A stretch of DNA of 64,000 nucleotides from assembly GCF_009827335.1 (NCBI RefSeq), contig NZ_WTYH01000001.1, forward strand, positions 992,001 to 1,056,000, written 5' to 3'. Below the pieces are notes generated by a model. That model saw only the letters and a list, made by a program, of their open reading frames with translations, had not been told where the DNA came from and searched no databases. Positions 17,515-27,340 of the stretch are shown in pieces. The stretch's first letter is position 1, and each line of letters opens with the position of its first letter. The stretch is from Aurantiacibacter arachoides. GTDB lineage: Bacteria; Pseudomonadota; Alphaproteobacteria; Sphingomonadales; Sphingomonadaceae. The position numbers and the translations under genes are program-made.

Positions 17515-19047
17515 GTGACCCTGACGCGCGACGAGGCCTGGCAACGGCTCGCCCTGCATCCCGATCCCACGCTGGAGCAGCTCTTCGCAGGCGACCCGGA
17601 CCGGATGGCATCGCTCAGCGCCCGGCTCGAACTGGGCACCGGTGAAGCCGAGGGGGCGGGCGGTATCCTGTTCGACTGGTCGAAGACGCATCTGACCGAT
17701 GGTCTTCTGGGCGATTTCGAGGCGCTGGCCGAAGCGGCCCGTTTTGCCCGGATGCGCGATCGCCTGTTCGCGGGTGAGATCGTCAACCCGACCGAGAACC
17801 GCGCCGCCGAACATTCCGCCCTGCGCGGCGTGGGCAGGGCGGCCAGCGTGGAGGAGGCGGACGCGCTGCGCCACCGCATGCGGCTGCTGGTCGATGCGCT
17901 GCACGAGGGCGTTCTTGGCGAGGTGCGGCACCTGATTCACATCGGCATCGGCGGCAGCGCGCTCGGCCCGGCACTGGCCGTGGATGCGCTGGCCCGCGAT
18001 CTGCCGCTGGTTGATGTGCACGTCGTCTCCAACATCGACGGCGTCGCGCTGGAGGAGGCCTTTGCCAGCTGCGATCCGGCGACCACTTTCATCGCCGTGG
18101 CCAGCAAGACCTTTACCACCATCGAGACGATGACCAACGCCCGCTCTGCGCTGACGTGGCTGGAGGAGAACGGCGTGACCGATCCTTCGGGCCGGGTCAT
18201 CGCCTTGACCGCCGCGCCCGAAAAGGCCGTGGAATGGGGCGTGGACGAAACGCGCGTCCTGCCCTTCGCCGAAAGCGTCGGCGGGCGCTATTCGCTGTGG
18301 TCCTCCATCGGCTTTCCCGTGGCGGTCGCCGTGGGTTGGGACGATTTCCAGGCCATGCTCGATGGCGCGGCTGCGGTGGACGCGCATTTCCGCGACACCG
18401 ACGGGCGCGCCAATCTGCCACTGCGCGCGGCCTTTGCCGACCTGTTCTACAACCGCATCAAGGGCGCGCAGACCCGCGCGGTCTTCGCCTATGACGAACG
18501 GCTGCGCTTGCTGCCAGACTATCTGCAGCAGCTGGAGATGGAGTCCAACGGCAAGCGGGTGACGGTGGACGGGCAGCCCAGCGGGCCGACGGCGCCCATC
18601 ACCTGGGGCGGGGTGGGGACCGACGCGCAGCACGCGGTGTTCCAGTTACTGCACCAGGGGACGCACCTCGTGCCCATCGACTTAATCGCCAGCGTCACGC
18701 CCGGCGACGTGCTCGACCCGTCGCATCACGAAATCCTGCTGATGAACTGTTTTGCGCAAGGGGCCGCGCTGATGGCGGGCAAGGCGAGCGACGATCCGCA
18801 TCGCAGCTATCCCGGCAACCGCCCCTCGGCCACGATCCTCGTCGATGATCTGGATGCCATGACCTTTGGTGCGCTGATCGCATTCCACGAACATCGCACG
18901 TTCGCCAACGCCGTGCTGATGGACATCAATCCGTTTGACCAGTTCGGCGTCGAACTGGGCAAGGAGATCGCCAAAAGGATCGCGAAAGGCGACGAGCGTT
19001 TCGATGCCAGCACCGAGGCGCTGCTGAAGGCAAGCGGCCTGGCGTGA
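17515..19047 (+). CDS. pgi: Glucose-6-phosphate isomerase
   Basis: The 510-residue cytoplasmic enzyme interconverts glucose-6-phosphate and fructose-6-phosphate. The substrate phosphate loop IGIGGSALGP, the SKTFTTIET segment, the signature GGRYSLWSSIGFP and the catalytic-Lys-bearing C-terminus typical of the family are visible. The start is GTG at 17515 behind AGGACGAAGA; an upstream extension to 17425 is non-coding in character. Confidence 0.96.
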   Translation: MTLTRDEAWQRLALHPDPTLEQLFAGDPDRMASLSARLELGTGEAEGAGGILFDWSKTHLTDGLLGDFEALAEAARFARMRDRLFAGEIVNPTENRAAEHSALRGVGRAASVEEADALRHRMRLLVDALHEGVLGEVRHLIHIGIGGSALGPALAVDALARDLPLVDVHVVSNIDGVALEEAFASCDPATTFIAVASKTFTTIETMTNARSALTWLEENGVTDPSGRVIALTAAPEKAVEWGVDETRVLPFAESVGGRYSLWSSIGFPVAVAVGWDDFQAMLDGAAAVDAHFRDTDGRANLPLRAAFADLFYNRIKGAQTRAVFAYDERLRLLPDYLQQLEMESNGKRVTVDGQPSGPTAPITWGGVGTDAQHAVFQLLHQGTHLVPIDLIASVTPGDVLDPSHHEILLMNCFAQGAALMAGKASDDPHRSYPGNRPSATILVDDLDAMTFGALIAFHEHRTFANAVLMDINPFDQFGVELGKEIAKRIAKGDERFDASTEALLKASGLA

Positions 19048-19152
19048 TGCAGCGTTCGGCCAATGCTCCCGCCAAAACCAGGCCCGCGCCCCGCGCGGAG
19101 CTGGGCGCGGCGCCGGGCGCGGCCTGAACGGTCGACCCGAAGGCCGCTACCG

Positions 19153-19572
19153 ATGACCGCAGAAGGGTTTGTCGCGCGTTTCCTGACGCGCCGCGTCGGC
19201 GGGATGCTGTGGCGCAATACGGTGGTGAGCACCGGGGTGTTCCTGCTCGGCCTCGTCGTGTTGTGGGTGCTGGTGGAGTTCTTCCAGGTCGACCGGGTGA
19301 TCGCCGCCGCGCTCAGTTTCGCGGTATCAACCAGCCTGCACTACGTGCTGGGGCGCGAGTGGGTGTTCCACGGGACGGAGCGCAAGGCGGGGCGCGGGTT
19401 CGCCATCTTCCTCGTCAACGCGCTCGTCGGGCTGGGGGTGACGGTCGGGCTGTTCTGGGTGCTCGTCGCGTTCACGACGATAAATTACCTGGTCGCCAGG
19501 GTAATCGTGTCGATGTTTGCCGGCCTCGCCATGTTCGCGCTGAACGGCGTGTGGAATTTTCGGCAGATCTAG
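19153..19572 (+). CDS. GtrA-family small membrane protein
   Basis: The 139-residue protein has four predicted transmembrane helices (about 23-43, 47-66, 84-107 and 112-130) and the GtrA/DPMS-type pattern VSTSLHYVLGREWVF followed later by FALNGVWNFRQI. GtrA-like proteins are thought to move polyprenyl-linked sugars across the membrane or to aid cell-wall glycosylation. No partner glycosyltransferase (GtrB) adjoins it. The ATG at 19153 is preferred because the 30 codons upstream are Arg/Pro-rich shadow sequence. Confidence 0.82.
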   Translation: MTAEGFVARFLTRRVGGMLWRNTVVSTGVFLLGLVVLWVLVEFFQVDRVIAAALSFAVSTSLHYVLGREWVFHGTERKAGRGFAIFLVNALVGLGVTVGLFWVLVAFTTINYLVARVIVSMFAGLAMFALNGVWNFRQI

Positions 19573-19612
19573 ACTGTGCACAGCCCACAGCAATCATTAT
19601 GCCGCGGCTTGC

Positions 19613-19637
19613 GGAACCACCGATTGGCGCAGAGGTT
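19613..19637 (+). promoter_or_regulatory. EcfG-type (general stress response) promoter candidate
   Basis: GGAAC (19613-19617) is followed after 16 bp by GGTT (19634-19637). The alphaproteobacterial general-stress sigma factor EcfG recognises GGAAC with a CGTT -10 box at 16-17 bp, so this has a perfect -35 and one mismatch in the -10. It is correctly placed, 39 bp before the LOV kinase start. Confidence 0.5.
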
Positions 19638-19675
19638 TCTGCGTGGGGTAGAACACGGGATTGTCAGCAGCTTTG

Positions 19676-20746
19676 ATGAGTGAAGAACCTTTTAAAAGCG
19701 CACGTCAGGCCATGTCGGTTAACAACGGCCGGATCGACAAGCCCGAAGCCTTCAGCGGCGCGTCTGGATTGTTGTTCGAACAGGCCATGTCGCAAACGCG
19801 CATGGCCGTCTGCCTTACCGACCCGCGGCAGCCTGATGACCCCATCGTGTTCTGCAACACCGCTTTCGAAAGGCTGACGGGTTATGAGTCTGCAGAGATT
19901 CTGGGCCGTAATTGCCGTTTCCTGCAGGGCCCGAAGACCGATCAGAAGCAGGTTGAGATAATCCGCCAGGCCATCCGCACCGAAAGCGTGGCGGTGGTCG
20001 AAATCCGCAACTATCGCAAGGACGGCACGGCTTTCTGGAACGCCCTCCACCTGGGGCCGATCTACGACAGGAACGGCGAGCTTACGTATTTCTTCGGCAG
20101 CCAGTGGGATGTGTCGGATATCCACCTGGCCCAGGCGGAAGAACGCAATGCAAAGGCGATGGCGCGCGAGGTATCGCACCGCTTGAAAAACGTGTTCGCG
20201 GTGATCGGGGCGATCGTGAACATCACTGGCCGTTCGATGCAGGCGCCCGAGGTTTCCCGCAAGATCAACGAACGTGTTCAGGCGCTTGGCCGCAGTTACG
20301 AACCAACCCTGGACGATGCCTTTCTGGGCACCATCGAGGTGGGCCAGGCGGTGCGCGCGGTGCTGGCACCCTACGATCCCGAAGGAAACCGCATCCGTTT
20401 CAATGGCAACGGCGTGCGCACGGAACCCAATGCCATTTCCGCCATCGGCCTGACGCTGCACGAACTGGCGACCAATTCGATCAAATACGGTGCGCTGTCC
20501 AACGATACCGGCACCATCGATGTCGCATGGCGGCACGAAAGCGACCGGCACAATCGCAGGTCCCTGATCGTCCATTGGCAGGAAAGGGGCGGACCCGCCG
20601 TTGCTGGCGAACCCGAAGATACCACTGGCACCGGTTTCCAGATCGCCGACACCCTGCTCAAGCACCTCGACGGATCGTTGGAGCGGCATTGGGACGAGGA
20701 CGGCCTGCGGGTCGAGATCCATTTCCCGATGAGCCGTACGGCATGA
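19676..20746 (+). CDS. LOV-domain blue-light sensor histidine kinase (HWE/HisKA_2 type)
   Basis: The 356-residue soluble protein has a LOV photosensor (about 32-145) and a HisKA_2/HWE-type kinase (about 158-355). The LOV signature GRNCRFLQG carries Cys80, the residue that forms the flavin adduct in light, and the flavin-contacting Gln is seen in FFGSQWDVSD. The phospho-acceptor His168 lies in EVSHRLKNVFAVIGA. The ATP-binding N box is HELATNSIKYGAL and the G-box is TGTGFQIADTLL. Proteins of this architecture and length are known as blue-light-activated kinases in Erythrobacter litoralis that feed the general stress response. The receiver gene overlaps its stop by 4 nt. Confidence 0.93.
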   Translation: MSEEPFKSARQAMSVNNGRIDKPEAFSGASGLLFEQAMSQTRMAVCLTDPRQPDDPIVFCNTAFERLTGYESAEILGRNCRFLQGPKTDQKQVEIIRQAIRTESVAVVEIRNYRKDGTAFWNALHLGPIYDRNGELTYFFGSQWDVSDIHLAQAEERNAKAMAREVSHRLKNVFAVIGAIVNITGRSMQAPEVSRKINERVQALGRSYEPTLDDAFLGTIEVGQAVRAVLAPYDPEGNRIRFNGNGVRTEPNAISAIGLTLHELATNSIKYGALSNDTGTIDVAWRHESDRHNRRSLIVHWQERGGPAVAGEPEDTTGTGFQIADTLLKHLDGSLERHWDEDGLRVEIHFPMSRTA

Positions 20747-21120
20747 GCACGCCTGCGCTGACTTTCGTGCTCGTGCTCGAGGATGAGCCGTTTATCGCGA
20801 TGGACCTGCAATTCGCGCTCGAAGACGTCGGCATCACGGCGGTAACCGCAAAAAGCTCCGAGGAAGCGTTCGCGGCGCTGGAGAATAACACGATCGACGG
20901 GGGCATTCTCGACGTCAACCTTGGGAAAGGAATGACGTGCGAACCTGTCGCATTGGAACTTCATCGGCGGGGCGTGCCGTTCATTCTGAACACCGGCGAT
21001 CTCGACCGCTCGGGCGAGCTCCTGAGACGATTCGACGCACCCGTGGTGGCCAAGCCGACCCCGGCCGAAATGGTTGTCGACCGTCTGCTGGCGTTCGCTG
21101 CGGGCCGATACCCACGCTAG
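20743..21120 (+). CDS. Single-domain response regulator, partner of the LOV kinase
   Basis: The 125-residue protein is a CheY-like receiver with no output domain. The acidic pair is in VLEDEPF, the phospho-acceptor is Asp57 in GILDVNLG, the switch Thr is in ILNTGD and the conserved Lys is in VVAKPTP. It overlaps the kinase stop (ATGA), so it is almost surely its cognate partner. Comparable lone receivers next to LOV kinases act as phosphate sinks or feedback regulators rather than transcription factors; that role here is inference. Confidence 0.9.
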   Translation: MSTPALTFVLVLEDEPFIAMDLQFALEDVGITAVTAKSSEEAFAALENNTIDGGILDVNLGKGMTCEPVALELHRRGVPFILNTGDLDRSGELLRRFDAPVVAKPTPAEMVVDRLLAFAAGRYPR

Positions 21121-21127
21121 CGCGGTA

Positions 21128-21156
21128 TTGACTTTCGCGGCACAGGCGCCTATTTG
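21128..21156 (+). promoter_or_regulatory. Sigma-70-like promoter for the DEAD-box helicase
   Basis: TTGACT (21128-21133) and TATTTG (21151-21156) are spaced by 17 bp. This would produce a leader of about 165 nt before the helicase start. Confidence 0.5.
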
Positions 21157-21302
21157 GCCGCCATCGAAGTGCGGCGCCGGCGTGAAGCGGCAGGACACAC
21201 AAGACCTGCCCCGGCAGCCCTTCGGTTCACTTGTCACAAGACTTCCCTTTTCACGCGGGTGGTTTTTCAACCCCGCGATCGCGCGCCGTTCCGGCTGCGC
21301 GC

Positions 21303-21320
21303 CTCTCGCACATATGCGAG
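21303..21320 (+). promoter_or_regulatory. Hairpin just upstream of the helicase start
   Basis: CTCGCA (21305-21310) pairs with TGCGAG (21315-21320) around a CATA loop, ending 7 nt before the ATG at 21328. There is no obvious purine-rich Shine-Dalgarno sequence outside it. A stem this close to the start would be expected to influence initiation. Confidence 0.4.
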
Positions 21321-21327
21321 TTTCTCC

Positions 21328-22698
21328 ATGACCCAGTTTTCAGACCTCGGGCTTTCGCAGCCCGTTCTCCAGGCCCTCGATATGAAGGGCTATTCCACGC
21401 CCACGCCAATCCAGGAACAGGCCATTCCGGCCGTCCTCGAAGGGCGTGACCTTCTCGGCATCGCGCAGACCGGCACCGGCAAGACGGCGGCCTTCATGCT
21501 GCCCAGCATCGACCGGTTGCGCAGTGCGGACAACCGCGTGCCCTTCAAGAGCTGCCGGATGCTGGTGCTTGCCCCCACGCGCGAACTGGCAGGGCAAATC
21601 GCCCAGAGCGCCAAGGATTATGGCGCGATGGCGGGCCTCACCGTTCATTCGATCGTCGGCGGCACCAGCGTCAACAAGGATCGCAACAAGCTGAACCGCG
21701 GCTGCGACATCCTGGTGGCGACGCCGGGCCGGTTGCTCGACCTGATCGACCAGAAGGCCTTTAACCTCGGGGGCGTGGAAATCCTCGTCCTCGACGAAGC
21801 CGACCAGATGCTCGACCTGGGCTTCATCCATGCGCTGCGCCGCATCAGCCAGCTGGTGCCGGAAAGCCGCCAGACGCTTTTCTTCAGCGCGACGATGCCC
21901 AAGCAGATCAAGGAACTGGTGGGCAAGTATTGCCACGATCCCGTCACCGTCAGCGTGACGCCCGCCGCGACAACGGCGGAGCGGATCGACCAGTACCTGT
22001 TCATGGTGCAGCAGGACGAAAAGCAGACGCTGCTGGAAATGATGCTGCTGGAACAGCACCCGACCCCTGGCAAATTCGAACGCGTGCTGATCTTCACCCG
22101 CACCAAGCACGGCGCGGACCGTGTGGTGAAGCGGCTTGCCCAGATGAACATCCCCGCCAACGCCATCCACGGCAACAAGAGCCAGCCGCAGCGCGAGCGG
22201 GCGCTTGACGAGTTCAAGCGGGCCAAGACCCCGATCCTGGTGGCCACCGACGTTGCCGCGCGCGGGATCGACATTCCCGGCGTCAGCCACGTCATCAACT
22301 ACGAACTGCCCAACGTGCCCGAACAATACGTCCACCGCATCGGCCGCACCGCGCGTGCCGGGGCAGACGGGGTCGCCATCGCCTTTTGTGCCGAGGACGA
22401 GCGCAGCTATCTGAAAGACATCCGCAAGCAGACCGACGCCGAGTTCGAGCGTTTGCCGCTGCCGGATGATTTCCGTGCCGTGGTCGAAGGCATCGGCCCC
22501 ACCAAGCCCGCGCCCAAGGAACAGCGCCAGCGTGTGCAGGCCAAGCCGCGCGGCGCGTCCGCGGCCAAGCCGAAGAGCCCCGCGCGCAAGGGCCGGCCGC
22601 AGGGCAGCCGTTCGGGTGGCTCGGGCAACCCGGGTGCTTCGCGGCGCAGCGGCGGCGGCAACCGTGGCCGGCGTGGGAGTGGCGGCGCACAATCCTGA
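21328..22698 (+). CDS. DEAD-box ATP-dependent RNA helicase, RhlE-like
   Basis: The 456-residue helicase unwinds RNA duplexes, with likely roles in ribosome assembly or cold adaptation. All core motifs are visible in order: the Q motif, AQTGTGKT (I), PTRELAGQ (Ia), TPGR, DEAD (II, in VLDEADQML), SAT (III), then ARGIDIPGV (V) and HRIGRTARAG (VI). The last about 80 residues are a basic Ser/Gly/Arg/Ala-rich tail typical of RhlE-type enzymes that bind RNA non-specifically. The frame is open upstream to 21154, but the ATG at 21328 gives the standard N-terminus. Confidence 0.95.
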   Translation: MTQFSDLGLSQPVLQALDMKGYSTPTPIQEQAIPAVLEGRDLLGIAQTGTGKTAAFMLPSIDRLRSADNRVPFKSCRMLVLAPTRELAGQIAQSAKDYGAMAGLTVHSIVGGTSVNKDRNKLNRGCDILVATPGRLLDLIDQKAFNLGGVEILVLDEADQMLDLGFIHALRRISQLVPESRQTLFFSATMPKQIKELVGKYCHDPVTVSVTPAATTAERIDQYLFMVQQDEKQTLLEMMLLEQHPTPGKFERVLIFTRTKHGADRVVKRLAQMNIPANAIHGNKSQPQRERALDEFKRAKTPILVATDVAARGIDIPGVSHVINYELPNVPEQYVHRIGRTARAGADGVAIAFCAEDERSYLKDIRKQTDAEFERLPLPDDFRAVVEGIGPTKPAPKEQRQRVQAKPRGASAAKPKSPARKGRPQGSRSGGSGNPGASRRSGGGNRGRRGSGGAQS

Positions 22699-22776
22699 TC
22701 GCCGCCCTAGGCAAATCTTAAGCATCGCACCCCTAGCGTTCCCGGCAGTAATCGGGAACCAGGGGCGCGTGCGAGG

Positions 22777-23805
22777 ATGATCAGGACCAAGACCACGCTG
22801 GTGGTCGGCGCGGGCGCGAGTACCGAACTGCAGTTTCCCGACGGGCGCGAGCTGTTGCAGCGGATCGCCGCCGGCTTCGATTTCCAGCGGCTCGGCACCT
22901 CGCTGGAATCACCCGACATCGCGGCGATGGCGAAACATGTCGGCGATCTCGCCACGCAGGCGCGCGTCAGGAAGGAAGACCTGGTCGAAGCCGGGCAGAC
23001 GATCCGCGCGGCGGCGCGTATTTCCAACTCGATCGATGCGATTCTCGAACAGCATGGCGACAATCCGATGGCGCTGGCGCTCGGCAAGCTGGCCATCGCA
23101 CACTATACGCTGGCGGCCGAGGAAGCGTCGCCGCTGGGTAGCGAGCCGAAGGATCCGGGTGACCTTCCCGTGCGCGGCACGGAGAACTGGCTGTTTCAGC
23201 TTGCCCGCGTGATCGTCAACGGTGTGCCGCGCGCCAAGGCGGAACTGGTTTTCGACAACCTTTCGATCATGTGTTTCAACTACGACCGGTCGATCGAGCA
23301 TTACCTGCCCTGGGCGCTGCACCTGGCCTTCGGCATGAGCCTGACCGACGCCCGCGTACTGGTGACGGAAAAGCTGAAGATCGTGCATCCCTACGGCACA
23401 CCGGGGCGGCTGGAATGGCAAAAGGGTGATGCACCCATCGCCGCCTGGGGGCAGGTGTTGCCCGATGATCTGCACGGCGTGGTCGAACAGGTGCGCACGG
23501 CCACCGAACGCGCGAACCAGCGCAATTTCCAGCGCCAGCTTACCGGCGAGATCCTGCAGGCCAAGCGGCTGGTCTTCCTCGGCTTCGGGTTCGACGCGAT
23601 GAACACCGCAATGCTGCTCGAAGCCCCGCTGGAACACAATCCGGATGTTCTGGCGACCCTGGCCGGTGCCAACGCCACCCAGGCCTCTGCGATCCGCCGG
23701 CTGCTGATGCGCATGGCGGGCATTCGCGACGAGCGGCTGATCACCATCGAGGACCTGCGCGCCTGGCAGTTGATGCGCGACTACGCGCCGTGGCTGGAGA
23801 GTTGA
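22777..23805 (+). CDS. SIR2-like NAD-binding-fold protein, function unknown
   Basis: The 342-residue protein begins with TLVVGAGASTELQFP, the glycine motif of SIR2-like Rossmann proteins. It also has MCFNYDRSIEHYL and KIVHPYG, which occupy the places of the sirtuin TQNID and catalytic His-Gly segments, and a late LVFLGFGFDAMN, the place of the final NAD-binding loop. SIR2-like domains of this sort are known NADases in several phage-defence systems, and also occur in uncharacterised stand-alone proteins. No partner defence gene adjoins it: a helicase precedes it by 78 bp and glutathione reductase follows. It has no signal or membrane segment. Enzymatic activity is not proven by sequence. Confidence 0.7.
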   Translation: MIRTKTTLVVGAGASTELQFPDGRELLQRIAAGFDFQRLGTSLESPDIAAMAKHVGDLATQARVRKEDLVEAGQTIRAAARISNSIDAILEQHGDNPMALALGKLAIAHYTLAAEEASPLGSEPKDPGDLPVRGTENWLFQLARVIVNGVPRAKAELVFDNLSIMCFNYDRSIEHYLPWALHLAFGMSLTDARVLVTEKLKIVHPYGTPGRLEWQKGDAPIAAWGQVLPDDLHGVVEQVRTATERANQRNFQRQLTGEILQAKRLVFLGFGFDAMNTAMLLEAPLEHNPDVLATLAGANATQASAIRRLLMRMAGIRDERLITIEDLRAWQLMRDYAPWLES

Positions 23806-23870
23806 CGCAGCACGCGGTTGCCCTCGGCGCGCCCGCTCGCCATATCGCGGCCTAGCAGACAGGAGCGCAC

Positions 23871-25232
<1,362 letters not shown>

Positions 25233-25341
25233 CGCCGCGCGGGACCGTCCTGTCGTCCGTCAGCGGACTTCGCGCCGCCAGAGCGCAGCAGGGTGAGCGC
25301 GTTCAGTCTGGCGCAAGTCGGGCAGGCCATGATGACGGGCG

Positions 25342-26190
25342 ATGAAACACCTCGTTGTCTCGGCCATCGTGATGCTCGCCGCCTGCGGTGCGGATGCCGT
25401 GCCACAGGCGCCTGAGCCATCGCAGTCGATGCGCGGTTACGCCACGCAGATCGAAGCGCCGGCGCCCGATTATCGCGCGATCATTCGCGATATGCAGGTG
25501 GTCGACTTTTCCGGCACCAGTCGCGCTGCTTCTGCCCGCGCACCTGCAGATGCCGGGGCGGTGGGCGAACAGTGGCTGGCCCGGCTGACCGAGCGCGGCG
25601 TGCTCGACGGCTATGGCCGGTCCGGCAAGGCCGAGAGCGATCCGGTATCCAGCATCAGCCTGAATATGACCGCGGACGACTTCGATGCGTGGGTGGCCGA
25701 GAACGGCTGGACCGTGCCGCGCCATATCGACTGGAATTTTGCGCCCGATCTCGTTCGCCCAAGGGTGAGCGAAGCGGCATCGGGCGGCATTCGCCTATGG
25801 CCCGCCAGCGAAGCGCGCACCGGCCTGCAATTGCAGGCGGCAGACAGCGGCCGCATCCTGCTGCGCGATGGCTGCTTCTATCTCGACCGGCAGGGCGTCG
25901 AGACGCTCGCCTGGTTCCATGCGGAAACCGGCCTCGATGTCGATGCGCAGGGGTATTACGTCCTCGTCAATCGCATGACAGGGCAGGTCGAGGGGCGGCT
26001 GGGCGAGACGTTCGTCTGGTCCGCGCCCAATCCGATCACTCCGGGCGGCCCGTCGATGGAGGCGTTGCGCAGCGCCTGCGGGGATGGTGAGATCAGCACC
26101 GTCGCAAATCCCACGGCCACCGCGCGGATGGAGGCGATGTATCCGCAGCCGCGCGCGCCCGATGCCGCGCCGCCGCCGGACATCCACTAG
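25342..26190 (+). CDS. Putative lipoprotein of unknown function
   Basis: The 282-residue product starts with a short signal peptide ending in a lipobox (VMLAAC, Cys15), so it is probably anchored in an outer or inner membrane leaflet facing the periplasm. The body is soluble, rich in Ala, Asp and aromatic residues, and ends in a Pro-rich tail. I recognise no catalytic motif. It lies 62 bp before an exported asparaginase-type hydrolase on the same strand and may be co-transcribed with it. Confidence 0.7.
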   Translation: MKHLVVSAIVMLAACGADAVPQAPEPSQSMRGYATQIEAPAPDYRAIIRDMQVVDFSGTSRAASARAPADAGAVGEQWLARLTERGVLDGYGRSGKAESDPVSSISLNMTADDFDAWVAENGWTVPRHIDWNFAPDLVRPRVSEAASGGIRLWPASEARTGLQLQAADSGRILLRDGCFYLDRQGVETLAWFHAETGLDVDAQGYYVLVNRMTGQVEGRLGETFVWSAPNPITPGGPSMEALRSACGDGEISTVANPTATARMEAMYPQPRAPDAAPPPDIH

Positions 26191-26252
26191 GGTTGTAATC
26201 GGCTGGCGATGGCGGCACCAACTGCGCCAACTTTCCTCGAAAGGTCGCATTC

Positions 26253-27305
26253 ATGGCTCGTCTGCCCAAAGTCCTCGCATCCGCGCTTGCGCTCTCCGTT
26301 CCCGCAGGGGTGAGCGCGCAGGCGGCGCCGCAGGCCGAGTGGTCCATCGCCATTCACGGCGGCGCGGGGACGCTCAGCCGCGATGCGATGACGCCCGCGC
26401 GCGAGGCCGAATATACCGCCGCGTTGCAAGCCGCGCTCGACGCGGGTGCCGCGGTGCTGCGCGATGGGGGCGAGGCGCAGGACGCGGTCGTCGCGGTCGT
26501 TACGCTGCTGGAGGACGATCCGCTGTTCAACGCCGGGCGCGGCGCGGTGCTGACATGGGAGGGCGGGGTATCCCTCGATGCAAGTTTCATGCGCGGCGAC
26601 ACGCGCGCGGCCGGGGCGGCGGCGGGCCTTGCACATGTGCGTCACCCGATCCTGCTGGCCCGCGCCATCATGGAGGACGGGCGTCATGTCTTCCTGAGCG
26701 GTGAGGGGGCAGAGGAGTTCGCTGCCGATCAAGGGCTGGAACGGGCCGAGACCGAATGGTTCATCACCCCGCGCCGCCGTGACAGCCTGGAACAGTTCCG
26801 CGCCGCGCAGGATGATCCACAGGTCACGTTCAACGAGGACGCGGAGCATCGCTATGGCACGGTGGGCGCGGTGGCGCGCGACGTGCGGGGCAATCTTGCC
26901 GCGGGCACATCCACCGGCGGCACGACGGGAAAGCGCTGGGGCCGGATCGGCGATTCGCCCGTGATCGGCGCGGGCACCTATGCCGACAACCGCGCCTGCG
27001 CCGTATCCGCTACGGGCACGGGCGAGTATTTTCTGCGCGCAGGCGTGGCGCAGGGCATCTGCGCGCTTATGCGGCTGTCGGGCATGGGTCCGCAGGAAGC
27101 GGCGGACCAGTTGATCGTCGAGGTTGGGGACATGGGTGGCGACGGAGGGGTTATCGTCGTCTCCGCACAAGGGGAGGCTGCCTTCAGTTTCAACACCAGC
27201 GGCATGTATCGCGGCAGGGCGGACAGCAACGGGCTGAACGAGGTAGCGATCTTCACTGATAGTCCGCCGGTCGATCCACCGATGCAGGCTGCCGCCGAGC
27301 ATTGA
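26253..27305 (+). CDS. Exported isoaspartyl peptidase / plant-type L-asparaginase
   Basis: The 350-residue N-terminal-nucleophile hydrolase is made as a precursor and should self-cleave before Thr203 (in YGTVGAVARD), giving alpha and beta chains. It would hydrolyse beta-aspartyl dipeptides or asparagine. The N-terminal IHGGAGTL, the alpha-chain NAGRGAVL and the beta-chain TSTGGTTGK and GAGTYADN motifs are intact. An N-terminal signal peptide (about 1-24, ending VSAQA) points to periplasmic location, unlike cytoplasmic IaaA of Escherichia coli. Confidence 0.92.
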   Translation: MARLPKVLASALALSVPAGVSAQAAPQAEWSIAIHGGAGTLSRDAMTPAREAEYTAALQAALDAGAAVLRDGGEAQDAVVAVVTLLEDDPLFNAGRGAVLTWEGGVSLDASFMRGDTRAAGAAAGLAHVRHPILLARAIMEDGRHVFLSGEGAEEFAADQGLERAETEWFITPRRRDSLEQFRAAQDDPQVTFNEDAEHRYGTVGAVARDVRGNLAAGTSTGGTTGKRWGRIGDSPVIGAGTYADNRACAVSATGTGEYFLRAGVAQGICALMRLSGMGPQEAADQLIVEVGDMGGDGGVIVVSAQGEAAFSFNTSGMYRGRADSNGLNEVAIFTDSPPVDPPMQAAAEH

Positions 27306-27340
27306 TAAAACACACCTAGAAATCTGAAGGTAACGACCGA

